This document shows positions 25,413-37,970 of a DNA stretch of 64,000 nt, piece by piece; position 1 is the first letter of the stretch, and each line of letters opens with the position of its first letter. A model generated the notes under the pieces. That model made no database searches. It was not told the origin of the DNA and saw only the letters and a program-made list of their open reading frames with translations. Origin of the DNA: Dimorphilus gyrociliatus. Lineage: Eukaryota > Annelida > Polychaeta > Dinophilidae. Position numbers and translations under genes: made by a program. The stretch is taken from positions 1,488,001 to 1,552,000 of the forward strand of contig CAJFCJ010000008.1 in assembly GCA_904063045.1 (NCBI GenBank). The letters are read 5' to 3'.

Positions 25413-27990
25413 TGAAAGAATAGTCAAAACTCTTAAGAATAAAGATTATCATTGGATATGCATTTTATAATACTGCGATTATAGCATTTTATTAGTAACT
25501 TGTTCAGTCTTTACATTGATAATTTCCTTCTCTCTTTCCTGTCTTTTCTCCCCCCCCCCCTCTCTCTCTCTATAAATATATATATACATGTATATGTATG
25601 CATGTATATATAGTATATATAGTATATATATATATATGTATACACACTTATAACTTGTTTGCAAGGGTTTTTTCCTCCATAGTGTAATTTATAATTTTAG
25701 AACTGAAGCTGGATTAATACTACGTATTAGTATATTGCTTAAGAGTCTTTAACATATCCTACACATAATTGAAAAGCATCTTTAGTTTAATTACAATGTA
25801 TATTTATTTTTCTTCATTTACTTTGTTCGATGTAGTCTTAACAAATGAGAGAAATGCCCCCGCAGACTTTAATTGTTTGATTGCTAAAGAGGCAGAGTCC
25901 GAAGTAAACATTTCCATTTCATTCCATTTCATTCCAAAGAGTTCTTATTTGTTCTATTTATAATCTTACAGTCTTTAGTTAACATTATGCTTTTCTTTTC
26001 CTTTTTCAACTTGCTTATAAGTGAAAGTTTCTAAATTAAATATTGTAGTATTTATACAATAAATAATATTGTTGCCATACGTTTATGAGAGATCCCATAG
26101 CAATGTAGCAACCTTGATAATACCTTTAACATTATCTTTCGCGAAGTCAGTAGTCTCTACTGTTTATAGATACCAACACTTTCTGTTCGGGTTTCATGGC
26201 AGAAAATTTTGCTTGTGCCTTTGTTCATAGAAATTTAAAGGGTTGTGATCCTCTTATTATGACCAATTTTTAAAGGGAATGTTTGAGTAAAGAATGAATT
26301 ATTTATATTACTATTCAGGCCTAAGCTAATATAATTAGAATAATGTAATATTTAAAACGTGCTATTTCTTAGAATCTCCAGAGTGGTAAGCCTTGACCGT
26401 ATGATCCTACCATAAGATGAAACCTTGGATTGATTATTCTTATGCTTACGATAAACTTAATACTCTATGATCCATTTCCACTTCTCTTAAAGACAAGTTG
26501 GAGCGGATTCTTTCGTTTGCCCTAAACTAGATCCAATCTGACTATTGAGATGCCTCAGCAGATCTGCTCGATTTTCACTTTCAATAGAAAAACATCCATT
26601 TTAATATGGAACAAGTTTATAGATGGCGTCTGTATGCAACGAAATCTTACGAAGTTCTGAGAAAATCGTTTTATTTTTAATTGAGCATAGATTCTAAGAA
26701 ATTGAAAGAGCACCGAGGATATCTATTGTATTACCTTCTTCCGCAAAAATAGCACTTTCTCCACTAAGTGATGTTTGAAAAGAGAAACAAGTTGCAACTT
26801 CACGGTGCTTAAAACCATCTTTAATCACGAATTTATTCTTTCTATAATCTTTCACTATAGTCTATATTTTTTATAAATTTCTTTGAAATAAGATAACGAA
26901 TTGATCCTTTAATTAACCCACAATGTGTTGTTTGAGGACATGCTTTTTCTGTTTTTTGTGTTAAAAAACTTATGTATTAGATATAAAATTATATTTGCAC
27001 AGACAGCATGTGATTAAAGACATTTACGGTAATCACCCCTCTTCTCTTTATGTGATTTTCCAGACTAACCATAATTATTTCAAGTTGGATAAAATGAGAG
27101 AAAGGAAGAGAGAATATTTCTAGGTAAAAGGATTCCAAGTAAACAATAATTACATATATTTTGATAACTACGTTTTATTTATAGAAATAATTTTTATATT
27201 TAATATAAACTATAAATTTCTCTTATATGCTGAAAAGTCAGAATGGCATTAACTTAAGAAAATTAGGAAAGTTGGATAATGGAGAAGAAGTAGAACGCTC
27301 TTTTACCTATTGCAAGTTGCTTTAACATCAATGATATAATTCTACATTCTAAAGTCATAGATTGGTTTAATAGCTTATTCTTATAATGTACCTAGACTGC
27401 TAATGAACTAAATACCGTATACTTTCAATAGTTTTTATCCTTTTTCTTTTGTTAATTCCTCGATGGTGATTTGGGAGAAAATAAAGATGTTAAAGTTTAT
27501 TAATTATTAAATAAATTATTTTTAGTATTTAAATTAAAGCTTAAATAATAATTCTTTTTCTGATTCGAAAAAAAAGCATATTTAGAAATTGATTAAAATT
27601 CAAGTAAAATTCAATACGGACATTAATCTCTAAACAGATATTAATTATTAAAAATACTAAAAATTATCACGTACATTCCTGCTCAGTGTAATAATATGTT
27701 AATTAGTTTCTTATTGCGAACAAAAGAAGAATTACGAAACTTTAAAACCTAAATTTTGTCTTCTCGTTTAGCTCTATCAAGACTGACTTGTAGTGATACT
27801 TGAATTATTTACAATATTATCTCCATATTTAGTTGCAAATTTCTTCTATTTAATGAACAAGGCTGTTAAGCTTATTACAGCCTAAATTTCATTGTTCGTA
27901 TGTAGTTTGTACTAAATAAATTATATTCAATCCTATTCTGTAACTAGTTGCTCTTAAAGTAATATTAATATATTTCGATTTTAAACTATC
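25413..27990. other. Intergenic with microsatellite
   Basis: After the calmodulin-like gene comes a C-run/(TC)n/(TA)n microsatellite, then about 2.3 kb with no exon I can support. The 26100-26850 part is less A/T-rich than its flanks but has no sustained frame; a non-coding transcript cannot be excluded. Confidence 0.4.
25548..25640. repeat. C-run, (TC)n and (TA/TGTA)n microsatellite
   Basis: About twelve consecutive C, then TCTCTCTCTC, then TATATATA/CATGTATA alternation. Confidence 0.95.
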
Positions 27991-27996
27991 ACTTAC

Positions 27997-28285
27997 ATAC
28001 TCAGCTGGTAGACGTAATCTACTGGTCAGAATATGTGCAGCTTCTCTGTAGTTTTCGCTAATATTCTTAGCAAGGTAGCCATGAGCTTTGTAATTTATAG
28101 GTAAATTAATTTAAAAAATTGCCTTAAAATAAGACAATACTTTAAATAATAATTACCGAGAACGGTTCACGATCATGAAACTGGAATGTTCTCCTGATTC
28201 CTGTATTGTTTGTCAAAGTATACACTTCAGATAGGTACCAGCCCCTCCGAAGAACCGATTGAACACTTATCGTCGGGTAGGGAAT
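27997..28285 (-). pseudogene. Unidentified exon-like coding segments (gene fragment or decayed gene)
   Basis: Two segments on the minus strand read openly into consensus donors. 28285-28157 encodes a stretch with RRGWYLSEVYTLTNNTG and FQFHDREPFS, ending at gtaatt. 28108-27997 encodes AHGYLAKNISENYREAAHI and then LTSRLRLPAEY, ending at a perfect gtaagt. G/C content is higher than in the surroundings. The phases of the two do not match with any AG acceptor I can see between them, and no continuing exon follows below 27997, so this may be a decayed gene. Further open stretches upstream on the same strand, at about 28600-29110, may belong to it. I do not recognise the family. Confidence 0.35.
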
Positions 28286-29110
28286 TTTTGTAAAATTACA
28301 CAATATAATACTAACACAATTTGAGGCCCTTAAGAAATTACTATATTCTTAGGGAAAATCAATGCAATTGAATGAAAATGTTTCATCGACGTATATCATA
28401 AACGTATTATCCTTTTCAACGTAGTTTGCTACAGAATATCATTGGATGTGTTCCTAGCTACAGTTATTGACTTTTAAATATATACAAATAAAATATAATT
28501 TTGCAGAAGCTTTAGACGAAGTATAAGTTGAAATAAGTGTTTTATTATTAATAATTTTATCTTCTCCATCGAATGGTTGCACAGTTCTTGTTTCACAAAA
28601 TAGGCTTCAAAAAGTGAACTACAAATCTTCTTGACGTAGCCTCGTTAAAAAGTATGAATTGTGTATATGACCTGAAGAATAAATATTCTTTTTTCTGAGC
28701 TGTAATTTCTTGCTTTAGAGTTAATAGACAAGTATTAGTTTCTAACAAAAAGTGTGCCAAGTGATCTTCTGTATAAAAACTTCAAGTATCTTTGCAAAGA
28801 ATCCAACCAGGAAAAACCTTCTCATGTGGGAAAAGTGTAAACTTTTCCACCTGTGCAAAAGCTGAGACTTTCTAATTCTTTTTGAGATAACAGAATGAAT
28901 GTATTTTTTACTCATTTTTACTTACTATTGTCTGGTTTTTCTTTAAGATAGAAATGCCATATCAAGAAATAGTGAGTGTTCATACAAATAGTTAAGAAAT
29001 TTTATTTACAGAATATCATTAGTTACTTTCAGAGCGATGATGATTGCCACCTTCACTCCTTCAAAGTAATCTTGCAATAGCTTGATTGCAAATACAGATA
29101 TTATTTGATA

Positions 29111-31175
29111 TTTCCGAGAAATAAAAAATACCTTAGTCAAATATTTCTAAAAAAATAATAAATGTAAAACTGTACTTTTTACCTACTTTCTAGGTGACAA
29201 GTGATTAATTTTACCTTATTTTCACACTGATTTCTTCACCTTCTTCAAATTATACAATAGCAATCAACAACCCATGATGGAAAGCATTCAAATATGTTTC
29301 AAAACCTATGCTGAATAACAGAATTCAATAAAAACGGATATTTCGTTTAGTTACAATCCAAAAATAAAGGCCTCTAAACAGTGAAATTAGGGTAATAAGC
29401 TGTAAAACAATATCCGTGGTAAAGAACAAACTAATAAGGTATTAAGAAAATATTTGTTATCATTCATAAGATATTAAAATTTAAACTCAATATCATTAAC
29501 AACAGTAGTAGGTTAAAAAAAGGTAGACAAATATTTCTTCCCATTAACATTTTCCCTACCTTTTAATCTTAGTTTCAAAACGCAAAATTAGTTTTTATTG
29601 AAAGTTAGGTTACTAAATTAGAACTTATACTAGATAGTTGTATTCATTGTTGAAATGTATATCTCTATTTCTGAAGACAATAAGTCTCACTCTGATCAAT
29701 AAAAATTAATTACGAAACTTTTATACTTTCTTTTAAGGCCGATTATAAAAGATAATGAAAGTGCAATGTGGCAATTTTTTACGTCATACAAAAATATTTT
29801 ATTGATATTTTTTATGGTAATTTCTTCAGTAAAGCTATATTTTTATGTTTATAAAGAAAAACCAATATCTTTATTAATTTTCCGTGGTTATAGTATATCA
29901 GAGAACACAAGTGAACAGGGGAGTTTTTTGCTATATATAACTTTGTCTAAAATTTACATATAGGAATCGTCAACAGTGTTAGCGAAAAAGGTTGCACAAT
30001 TTTTTTAAGGCTATAGAGGGACAGAGCAGAAATTGTGAAGAAATATGCATAGTGAATAAATACCATATAATGGACGACAATATTTAGCTAGAAGGAAGCG
30101 ATACTTTAAGAAGTTAACCTTGAAAATTAGCTGACATGAAAATACATTTTGTTTGAATAGGGTATTATTGGTTTAAATAGAAAGAGAAGACATAGACAAA
30201 CGGGAGGGGGTGGATGATGTGGGAGGGGAGTTATTGATTTCAATATTGAAATCATTGACAAAATACTAAGAGTTTGACAGTTAAAATTGTGTTGATAATT
30301 TCATCAATAATTGCAAAATCATCCCACAAATTGTATTGATCAGTTTTTCTTATATCATATTTTATCATTTTTTGTTTCAAATAGAAGGCATAAATACTGC
30401 ACAAGGATTAGAATGTTGTATTTATGAAGGCAATATTCTTCTTTTTTATGTCAAAAGTTAACTTTATCTTCAGTATTAGAAATACGTTACATGAATATTA
30501 TAACAGATTTAATCCCTATGTTAAATAATGACACAATAATATTTATATTATGGTATAAATAATACAATATAATATTTTCATACTAATATTTGAAAATTTA
30601 TCTATAAAATAATAAAAGATATTTATTTCTTTTTTCCATTTACTCTATACAGTACAATATATTTCTAATTATAGCATTTTTATAATATATTTTAAAGAGT
30701 TTTTTCATCTTGCTTTCTGTCTTGTTTGTTGTTGTTATCGAAATATCTGACGAGCTTAACAACTCAAAAACCTTTAAAATATAATATACAAGTACAATAT
30801 TTATTTATTTATTACCAATGGCCAATCTGCTTTTTACAGTCAAAATGAAAATATGCTTTAATTAACACGAAGCAATTATTTTTTTTGAGTGAAATAGTAA
30901 TTTTAGTTTCATTACTTTGACTTGAATTTGACCCCTAATCTAGAGCTCTAATATTAATCTTAATTTAGAATGTAATTCAATATAAATATGAATCACTTAA
31001 TTATATTTGGTCACTTACATTGGTCCATGAATAAACTATTCAAGCTATTGACCTTCATTAGGTAAAGTGTAGTCTAACCTTTCAAATAAATTAGAATATT
31101 TAAAATGTCTTTTGTTTAAAATCAGAATTCAAAAAACTATTTATTGAGCAAATTGCTCTTACTTTTTCTACTTTA
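29111..31175. other. Intergenic, no gene seen
   Basis: A/T-rich. Contains a G-rich strand with four G-runs at 30202-30228 followed by a perfect 20-bp palindrome at 30235-30254. Small frames here are low complexity. Confidence 0.45.
30202..30254 (+). other. G-run cluster followed by perfect palindrome
   Basis: Runs GGG, GGGGG, GGG and GGGG lie within 27 bases and could form a G-quadruplex. TGATTTCAATATTGAAATCA at 30235-30254 is a perfect 20-bp palindrome. Function unknown; both are direct sequence observations. Confidence 0.6.
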
Positions 31176-31909
31176 GCAGGAAAGATGAAAAAGCTGACAA
31201 GCAAAATATTAACAGACTTAGACTTATTAATAACGGGTATAAGAATTTGTTAATCGCTATGAATCCTACTCTTGAAGAAAATCTTGAAGTTATAAAGAGA
31301 ATTCATATAGTTTTACTTTTTAGCCATTCCTCAATTTTTTTAAGAGCCGTTTGCTTCTCTTAGGCATATTTTACAGAGGCGTCGCTTGAACTTTTTACAT
31401 TTTCAAATAATAGATCCTTGTTTAAAAATAATACGATCTTAATATCTAATTCATGGAGAAATGCAATTTCAACTATCGGGACATCAGAAACTTATGATAG
31501 TGGTTACATTTTCGTTGGTAATACGACTAAAGAATGAGGTGATAATCCTTATACTCTAATGATGGTATGTAAATATTTTAATAGGAGTAAATCTTCTAAA
31601 ATTTATGTGTAAGTAATCGTTAAAAATAGGGAGGACCGTGCGAATCAACTGGTGAATATATGTATCTAACAGAAAAATATTTCATGAATCAAACTAAATC
31701 GGAGTCTTTATTTGGACCTATGGGTAATGATGTAGGTAAAACTTTGGCTCACAAAGAAGATGATGGATTCTATTCTGGTTATTATGTCAGCTTTTATGGG
31801 AATGGATTGTACAGTTTTAAACTTGAAGTTGAGAGCAACAATGAAATTGAAATAATATCCCACAGAAGAAGTTACGGAGTAGGAGCTCCACCAGTATATT
31901 TTGATGCCA
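31176..31909 (+). pseudogene. CLCA-like pseudogene lacking the protease/VWA core
   Basis: Three segments keep phase. 31176-31309 has RLINNGYKNLLIAMNPTLEE. 31364-31564 has AYFTEASLELF, then ILISNSW. 31630-31909 has LFGPMGN fused to DDGFYSGYYVSFYGNGLYSF. The first two match the N-terminal region of calcium-activated chloride channel regulators (NNGYEGxxxAINP, VTEAS, ILIPxTW). The third starts in the region preceding the HEWAHLRW metalloprotease site and jumps directly to the C-terminal DGxYSxYF beta-sandwich. The zinc site and the whole VWA domain are therefore absent. A TGA at 31535-31537 interrupts the second segment in frame. No signal-peptide exon or terminal exon was found. Best read as a broken copy. 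Confidence 0.65.
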
Positions 31910-34900
31910 GTAAGTATGTCTAAACTATCGAGTGACCGGTCATCTTTTGTATATTTTTAAATTGTTATCAGTGGAAGAATATATATATAAAGAAACGTAT
32001 GTATTACAAAAACTATTATCATTTAACTAAAAGCAAGTAGAGCATAAAAAGAATTACCATAATTAGAACTTTGTCAATAAAAAGTGAAAAGTTAAATTTC
32101 TCTTCTCAAGCACAGCAATAGGAAAATGTTTCAAGAATGAAACAAAAGAAATACATTGATAATATGAATAGGAGGCGAAGGAGACTTATCAAGTAAAAAG
32201 TGTTATACAGTATAAAGTAAGTTTTATTTAAATTAAATACGATAAAAGCATACTAAAAATTTAATGATTCTTTTATTAACAAATTCAAAATATTACTTAC
32301 ATTTGCTAAAATTTAATTGGTACCGTACAAAGAATCATAGTTGAAGTTCTATAAATCAATTTTATTATGTATATAAAAAATATTATAAACTATGTTAAAT
32401 TATATTTTAATTGTATATTTGTGTTTTTCTTGTTTTCCTCTATTAGTAATGTTGATTTAATTTTTATTTTCTACTCGGAAAATCCACAATTATATATATA
32501 TATATACATAATCAATCTATTACAATGGCATCTTTCACCTAAAAAAAACTTTTTAACTCTCGGAGAAACTATAAATAAAAAAATGTCAACTTTTGATATG
32601 ATTTAATGTTTTATGCAATGATGAATTTCAATAGCAGATATAGGTTTTGAATAAATAAAATTTTCATCATTTTTCTTTATTAATTATTTTATGCTCTGAA
32701 GAAAATTTATATTTGTTTTATATTTAAATACATCCTTTGCATAAATCCAATTCTCTTATTATTTTCATTTCTATGAAAAATTATTCTTTTATGCGTTTAT
32801 ATATATATATTGTAATTAGGTCAACTGAACTTGTAGGTTAAATAAGTTTTCGATATCAAAATGACGCATGCATATCTTTTGAAAATATTTAAGCTTCTAA
32901 GAAAATTCTGTCAATTCATGACCTAATTATTTCCTAAGACAGAGGGCACCATCATTGCACGAGTAGTAAAATGTATGTTGAAATACATATTACCTTTGAC
33001 TGGGAGTTCTATAAACGGAATTCTTCTTATTAGTGCAAATTAGCAGCATTAAAAAAAAAATAATCATATATTCGAAATATTTCTAATTTTTTCTAATGAA
33101 AAGCAATATATATATTACAAAATATATTCACAAAAGCAAGCTATTTATTTTTTTCATTTCTCTCGTAGTGTTATTTATTGAACGAAAGAAAAATTAATCC
33201 TAATAAAAAATATTTTTCAATATACGTAATTTTTTTTAGTTCTTTTTTCACAAGATCTTTGATTAATGTCTTTATAAGATACACATTTGTCTGGTTTCAG
33301 ATGACTTTCCCCTTCCCACTCTCTTCCTCCTATTCTTCTTTATTTAAATAGGAAAATGAATTCAATTGTTAAATAAGACAATTACGATCTCTATAAACTT
33401 TTACAAAGCATAGATCATACTTATAAATAATTTTAGAAGACTTTTTTAAATAATTTATCATAATTTCTGGACAATAAAATAATTTATACGTTCTTTTTAA
33501 CATTTTGCAAAAAACATTTCTTCAATATTTCTTTTTTATATCAAAAATAAAAAGATGAATAAATATTTCTTACTTTTTAAATGTAAAGCATCTAATAATT
33601 ATTACATTGGTAACTTTTACATCTTTTACCAGGTCTTGTAGCTACATGTGTTTTTGTAATAAAAATAATAAGTTTTCTTGTATAAAACAACTATTTATAT
33701 TCCTAAATTTATATACATGTTATAGTAAAATGTCAATTTACACATTTAAAAATATTACTAAATATACATAGGAGTTAATTAATTAGTTCGCATAGGTAAA
33801 TAATACGTCACAATCTTCTGGGGAAGTGATTACAAATACAATTATCAGTAACTTCCTGAATGTAAATCCGAGGAGTGAATATAAAAAGTTTGTTCTATTT
33901 TGTATATTTGCTCAATCAAGCATTATAAACAAACTTATGCTTAAACTTTAACATAATTTCGATCAACGTATGCTATATTTCTATCATGTTTCTTAATCAA
34001 TTATTAATTTTCTTTTGACCATTGCGTCTTTAAATATTATTATTCTCTGAAAAATTTTTCATTGCTTAAAGTTTTTCTTTAAAAGTAATAGGGAGATAAA
34101 GATTTTTGTGTTCAGTCTCTAATTCACCCACTAATTATTTCAGACAAGCTTTTCTTTATATTCTTAAAAAATGCTTAGCATTTGATATCTAAATCATTCT
34201 ATGAATTTGTTAGTTTCTTATGATTTAAAATTTTTAGGTCATCATATTTTTTACTCCATGTTATGTATTACATTTTTAGTTTTTTCTTATTTGATGGTTT
34301 CCACAGCTCCGTCATTGATTATCGAAGGTCATAAAAGCTCACCTTTCTCTACTTGTCGATGAACTAAAAGAAATGTTAGCAGTTCTATGAAGAATATGAT
34401 TTTGTTTATGCGTAATGCACGGTAACATTGAGGGCCAGTAGCTTCTATAACAATTGTAGATGCGGCTCTCAATCTGATTATCCATATGTAGTTTTAATTT
34501 TACTGTTCAATATAAATGATCAATTAGCATTGCACTGTTATCATAAGGCGATAATTGCGCAGATACATAATTCAGACACAAAGTCGATAAAGTAATAAAA
34601 CAAAAATTGAAAATTAGCCTCTAGAAATAAATTCATATGGAATCACACTAAAGAAAGTGGGTTACATATTTTCAGAATGTTACAATGCTGCAAATTATTA
34701 ATAATTTGTTCATGTTTGTACAGCAAACATTAATGGTTTCCGGAAATTCTAAGAATTTCCTTTTATTTAGATTAGTGGAAAAAAGCTAAAATTCTACTTT
34801 TATTAATTTAGGGTGAAATTCTAAAAATAATTAATTGGAAACTCATTAGCTTTTAGAAAAAATAGAGTAAGATATTTAAATCTAGAATAAATTAACTTTT

Positions 34901-35985
34901 AATAAGAATGTATCTCTTTAAATTTTTCAAGTTACGTACTGAAATATGAAATTCCTATCATTTTATTTTCCACAACAGTAACTGTATCAAGTATATCCTT
35001 ATTCAAGACTAAAAGTTTTTAATATGAACAAATTTTTAATATTTCAAAAGTGTCAGTGTACAAAAAAATCTGTAATAAATAATTGAAACAAATCTAGGAC
35101 TTACAGATATCTTTTGTGCATATTCAGATATGCCTATGTTTTCAAATGGAAATACATAATTATCAAAAAAATGTTTATCTGAACAATTCTGCACAGAATT
35201 TTATTGTGGCCACAATTTTTTTGGGATCTAAATATATACTGTATATTTTACAATAGTCTAGTAGAGGGTGTTATAGAAAAAAATAACTTGCTACCTATCC
35301 TAATGTTTTAATAGTTCCTTTTGTTTCATAGATAGAATATACTCAACTAGTTAATTTAAACTATTTTTATCTGAATAATCTCTTTTCTATTTTCCAACCT
35401 AATTCTTTCTATTTAGAATGTGGCTACTACTCTTTAAAGGGTAAGCTAAAAGCATCATACTGTATATCGTGAAACGTTGTTAATTGCGGCATTAGGATAA
35501 AGAGGGCACTAGCTTATAAATGAAATGTATTTTATTTTCATATATTAGGTTTTTACGAATAGAAATTAGAAAACGAGAAACTTAGTGAATAAAGCAGAAG
35601 TTTTCTAAATTTACCAATTCGACTTTATCGTCAATAACAAAAAAGCTTTAAATAGCATTATACACTACATTTTGACATTATCAGTTTCAACTTATATTAA
35701 TAACTAAAGAGAGTATTATAGACATTTAAAATAAAGTTAAAAACGAATCTAAAAACTATAAATGTAATTAAAAAAAAAGAATTCTAATGACTTAATATTA
35801 ATAGTTTATTACCTTTAAGGGTAAATATACTAAATTTAAAAATTATTCAAAGGATTATGCTTTTTAAATCAAAATGTGTTGAAAAGAAGGGAAATAAGCC
35901 AGCCTTTTTATTTTCTAACTAAAAATTGTACTAATAATCATAATGAAGCATAACATATTTCAATATTCATTAGTTATTTCCTTCT
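31910..35985. other. Gene-poor A/T-rich interval
   Basis: No supported exon. Repeats are limited to short TA runs (32490-32510, 32800-32812). A less A/T-rich stretch at 34300-34490 shows no sustained reading frame. Confidence 0.45.
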
Positions 35986-36994
35986 TTATTTATATTTTCT
36001 TGGTTGTTGTATATTTGAATATATCTCTTCGCCATCGTCATCTATAAATTTTACTGTAGCCTCATCATCGCATATATGAATTGCGCTAAAACCGTGGGAA
36101 CTTTTAAAGTATTCCAAATCTACTCCTCTTCGTCTCAAAACTTCAACCTTTTCTTCATTCAAAGCATAAAGTCTTGCTCCGCCACCACCACTAACATAAA
36201 ACTGAGTATTTGTTCCATTTCTATGGGACATATGTTGCAAGTTGTGATCGTGACCAGCGATGACCATATCTACTCTACCACCATCATTTATAATTGGAAT
36301 AAGTACTTCTCTAAGCATTGTTTCAGATCCGGTATGGCCACCGACATTGTAGAATGGGTGATGAAAGATGACTATGGTCCAATCGGCTGGGTTCCTTATT
36401 TCTTCTTGAACAAAGGCTCTTTGACGCAAGTAGTTATTCTGCTTCCTTCTGAATCCTTGAGAGTCTACCATGATAAACTTAACAGTTTTGTCGTTTCCAA
36501 GAGATTTTGTAAAAGAATAATACAGTTGAGGAAAGTTCCATCTTGGTTCAGTATTACCAAACGTAACTTGATTATGCTCCACTCCTGATCCAGAATTACC
36601 GTAGTCATGGTTACCAACAGTAATGTACCAAGTTAGATCTTTAATAGATTGCTGATTATACACATCCCTCCACTTATAGTCAAATTGAAAATCATCTTCA
36701 GAATTAACACCATCTGGATAGAAATTATCACCAGAGGTTACGATAAAGTCAACTGGATTTTCAGACGCATATTTAGCCATAGCTTCGGCGACTTTTATAG
36801 GTACGGCTTGGTTATCTACTCCCCAATCGCCAAGTGCAATAAAATCAACACATCCATTGTCCTTCGAGCCTGACAAATTAATCTTATTTAAAATAGCTGT
36901 TCCCTGTAAAAATAGTGAAGAAAGGTAGAATATTACCTAATGTTGCCGCAGATGAATAAGCACTTAAAATAAAAAATACAAAAATTGAAAACAT
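35986..36994 (-). CDS. Secreted purple acid phosphatase (TRAP/ACP5-like)
   Basis: Two exons, 36937-36994 and 35986-36896, with a 40 nt intron whose acceptor is GGAACAG, give 322 residues. The first exon encodes a signal peptide (MFSIFVFFILSAYSSA). Metal ligands appear in order: GDWG, SGDNFY, GNHD, HHP and GHDHNLQ, the seven-ligand set of the binuclear Fe-containing purple acid phosphatases of the small mammalian TRAP type. Such enzymes hydrolyse phosphate monoesters at low pH in lysosomes or the extracellular space. Length matches ACP5 (about 325). No C-terminal anchor is visible. Confidence 0.92.
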
Positions 36995-37970
36995 TATTGT
37001 TTCTGCAAATTTCTCTTTTAGCTTCTACCTTTCTTGAACCTACGTTAGAGACATGATAAAAAATTACGAATCTCTAACCCTTTTATATCTAATTTTAATG
37101 TTTTATAAAAGCATGTGTGCTTTCCCATCTACTCACTAACTATTTCACTAATGGAAATGGTCATCATGTACAAGTCTCTCATGCATTGCTATCTTTTTCA
37201 CTAATAATTACTTGGAAAAAATATGGTTAGATTGAAAACTACTTGATTTTAGCTAAACAAATTTTTTTTACATACAAGCTATAAGACCAATAAAAACTGT
37301 CAGAATAAAACATAATCTCTAAATATTTTCCTTTGAAGGTATTGTTTTTTTGGTTTTTAATAGAACGCATTACCAAAGTTATAATTGTAGTCGTAAATAT
37401 ACTGTACATATAGTGGAAAGAATAGCCTTGCAGTCGAATATCTGGACTTTTTCTTCTGACAATGTTAAATGTGACAAGACCATTATTGTAATTAGTAAAT
37501 ATACTCTAAAACTACTAACGAGTATATTTACACATTTTAGAATATATTTCTTAATTTAAATAGTTTAAAAGTATTTAAATACCATAAATTGTGGTCAGTT
37601 TTTTGTGTTCTGTGTAATCTGCGGTATTAAGACGAGTAAGTTTTTCTGTTTACTCTTGGCTTTTGTATGAATATTAATTTTCGTTATAAAGGCTAATGTA
37701 GTTGATTTCAATCTGCTAGCTAACAATTTTGAAATACAATAAATTTACAACAGTTGTATGTTGCTTTTTTTCAAGTATATTATTCTTAACTTGGTTCAGT
37801 AATAATATTAAATTAATTAAAAGATTAGCCTTAAAATAAGTTTATGCAATGTAAAAGTCGTGCCAAAATCTCATATTTATCATATCTGTCGAAGTTTTTT
37901 TATTGGAAAGAAATCATGATTAAAAATAGAGCAACTAATCGGTAATATTTCTCTTTATTTACTGAAATTA
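36995..37970. other. Spacer between two minus-strand genes
   Basis: Upstream region of the phosphatase and 3' flank of the sulfotransferase-family gene. No exon seen. Confidence 0.4.

Noticed and set aside
36076-36873. Plus-strand frames of 170 and 74 codons
   Set aside because: Antisense to the purple acid phosphatase exon, which has all metal-ligand motifs.
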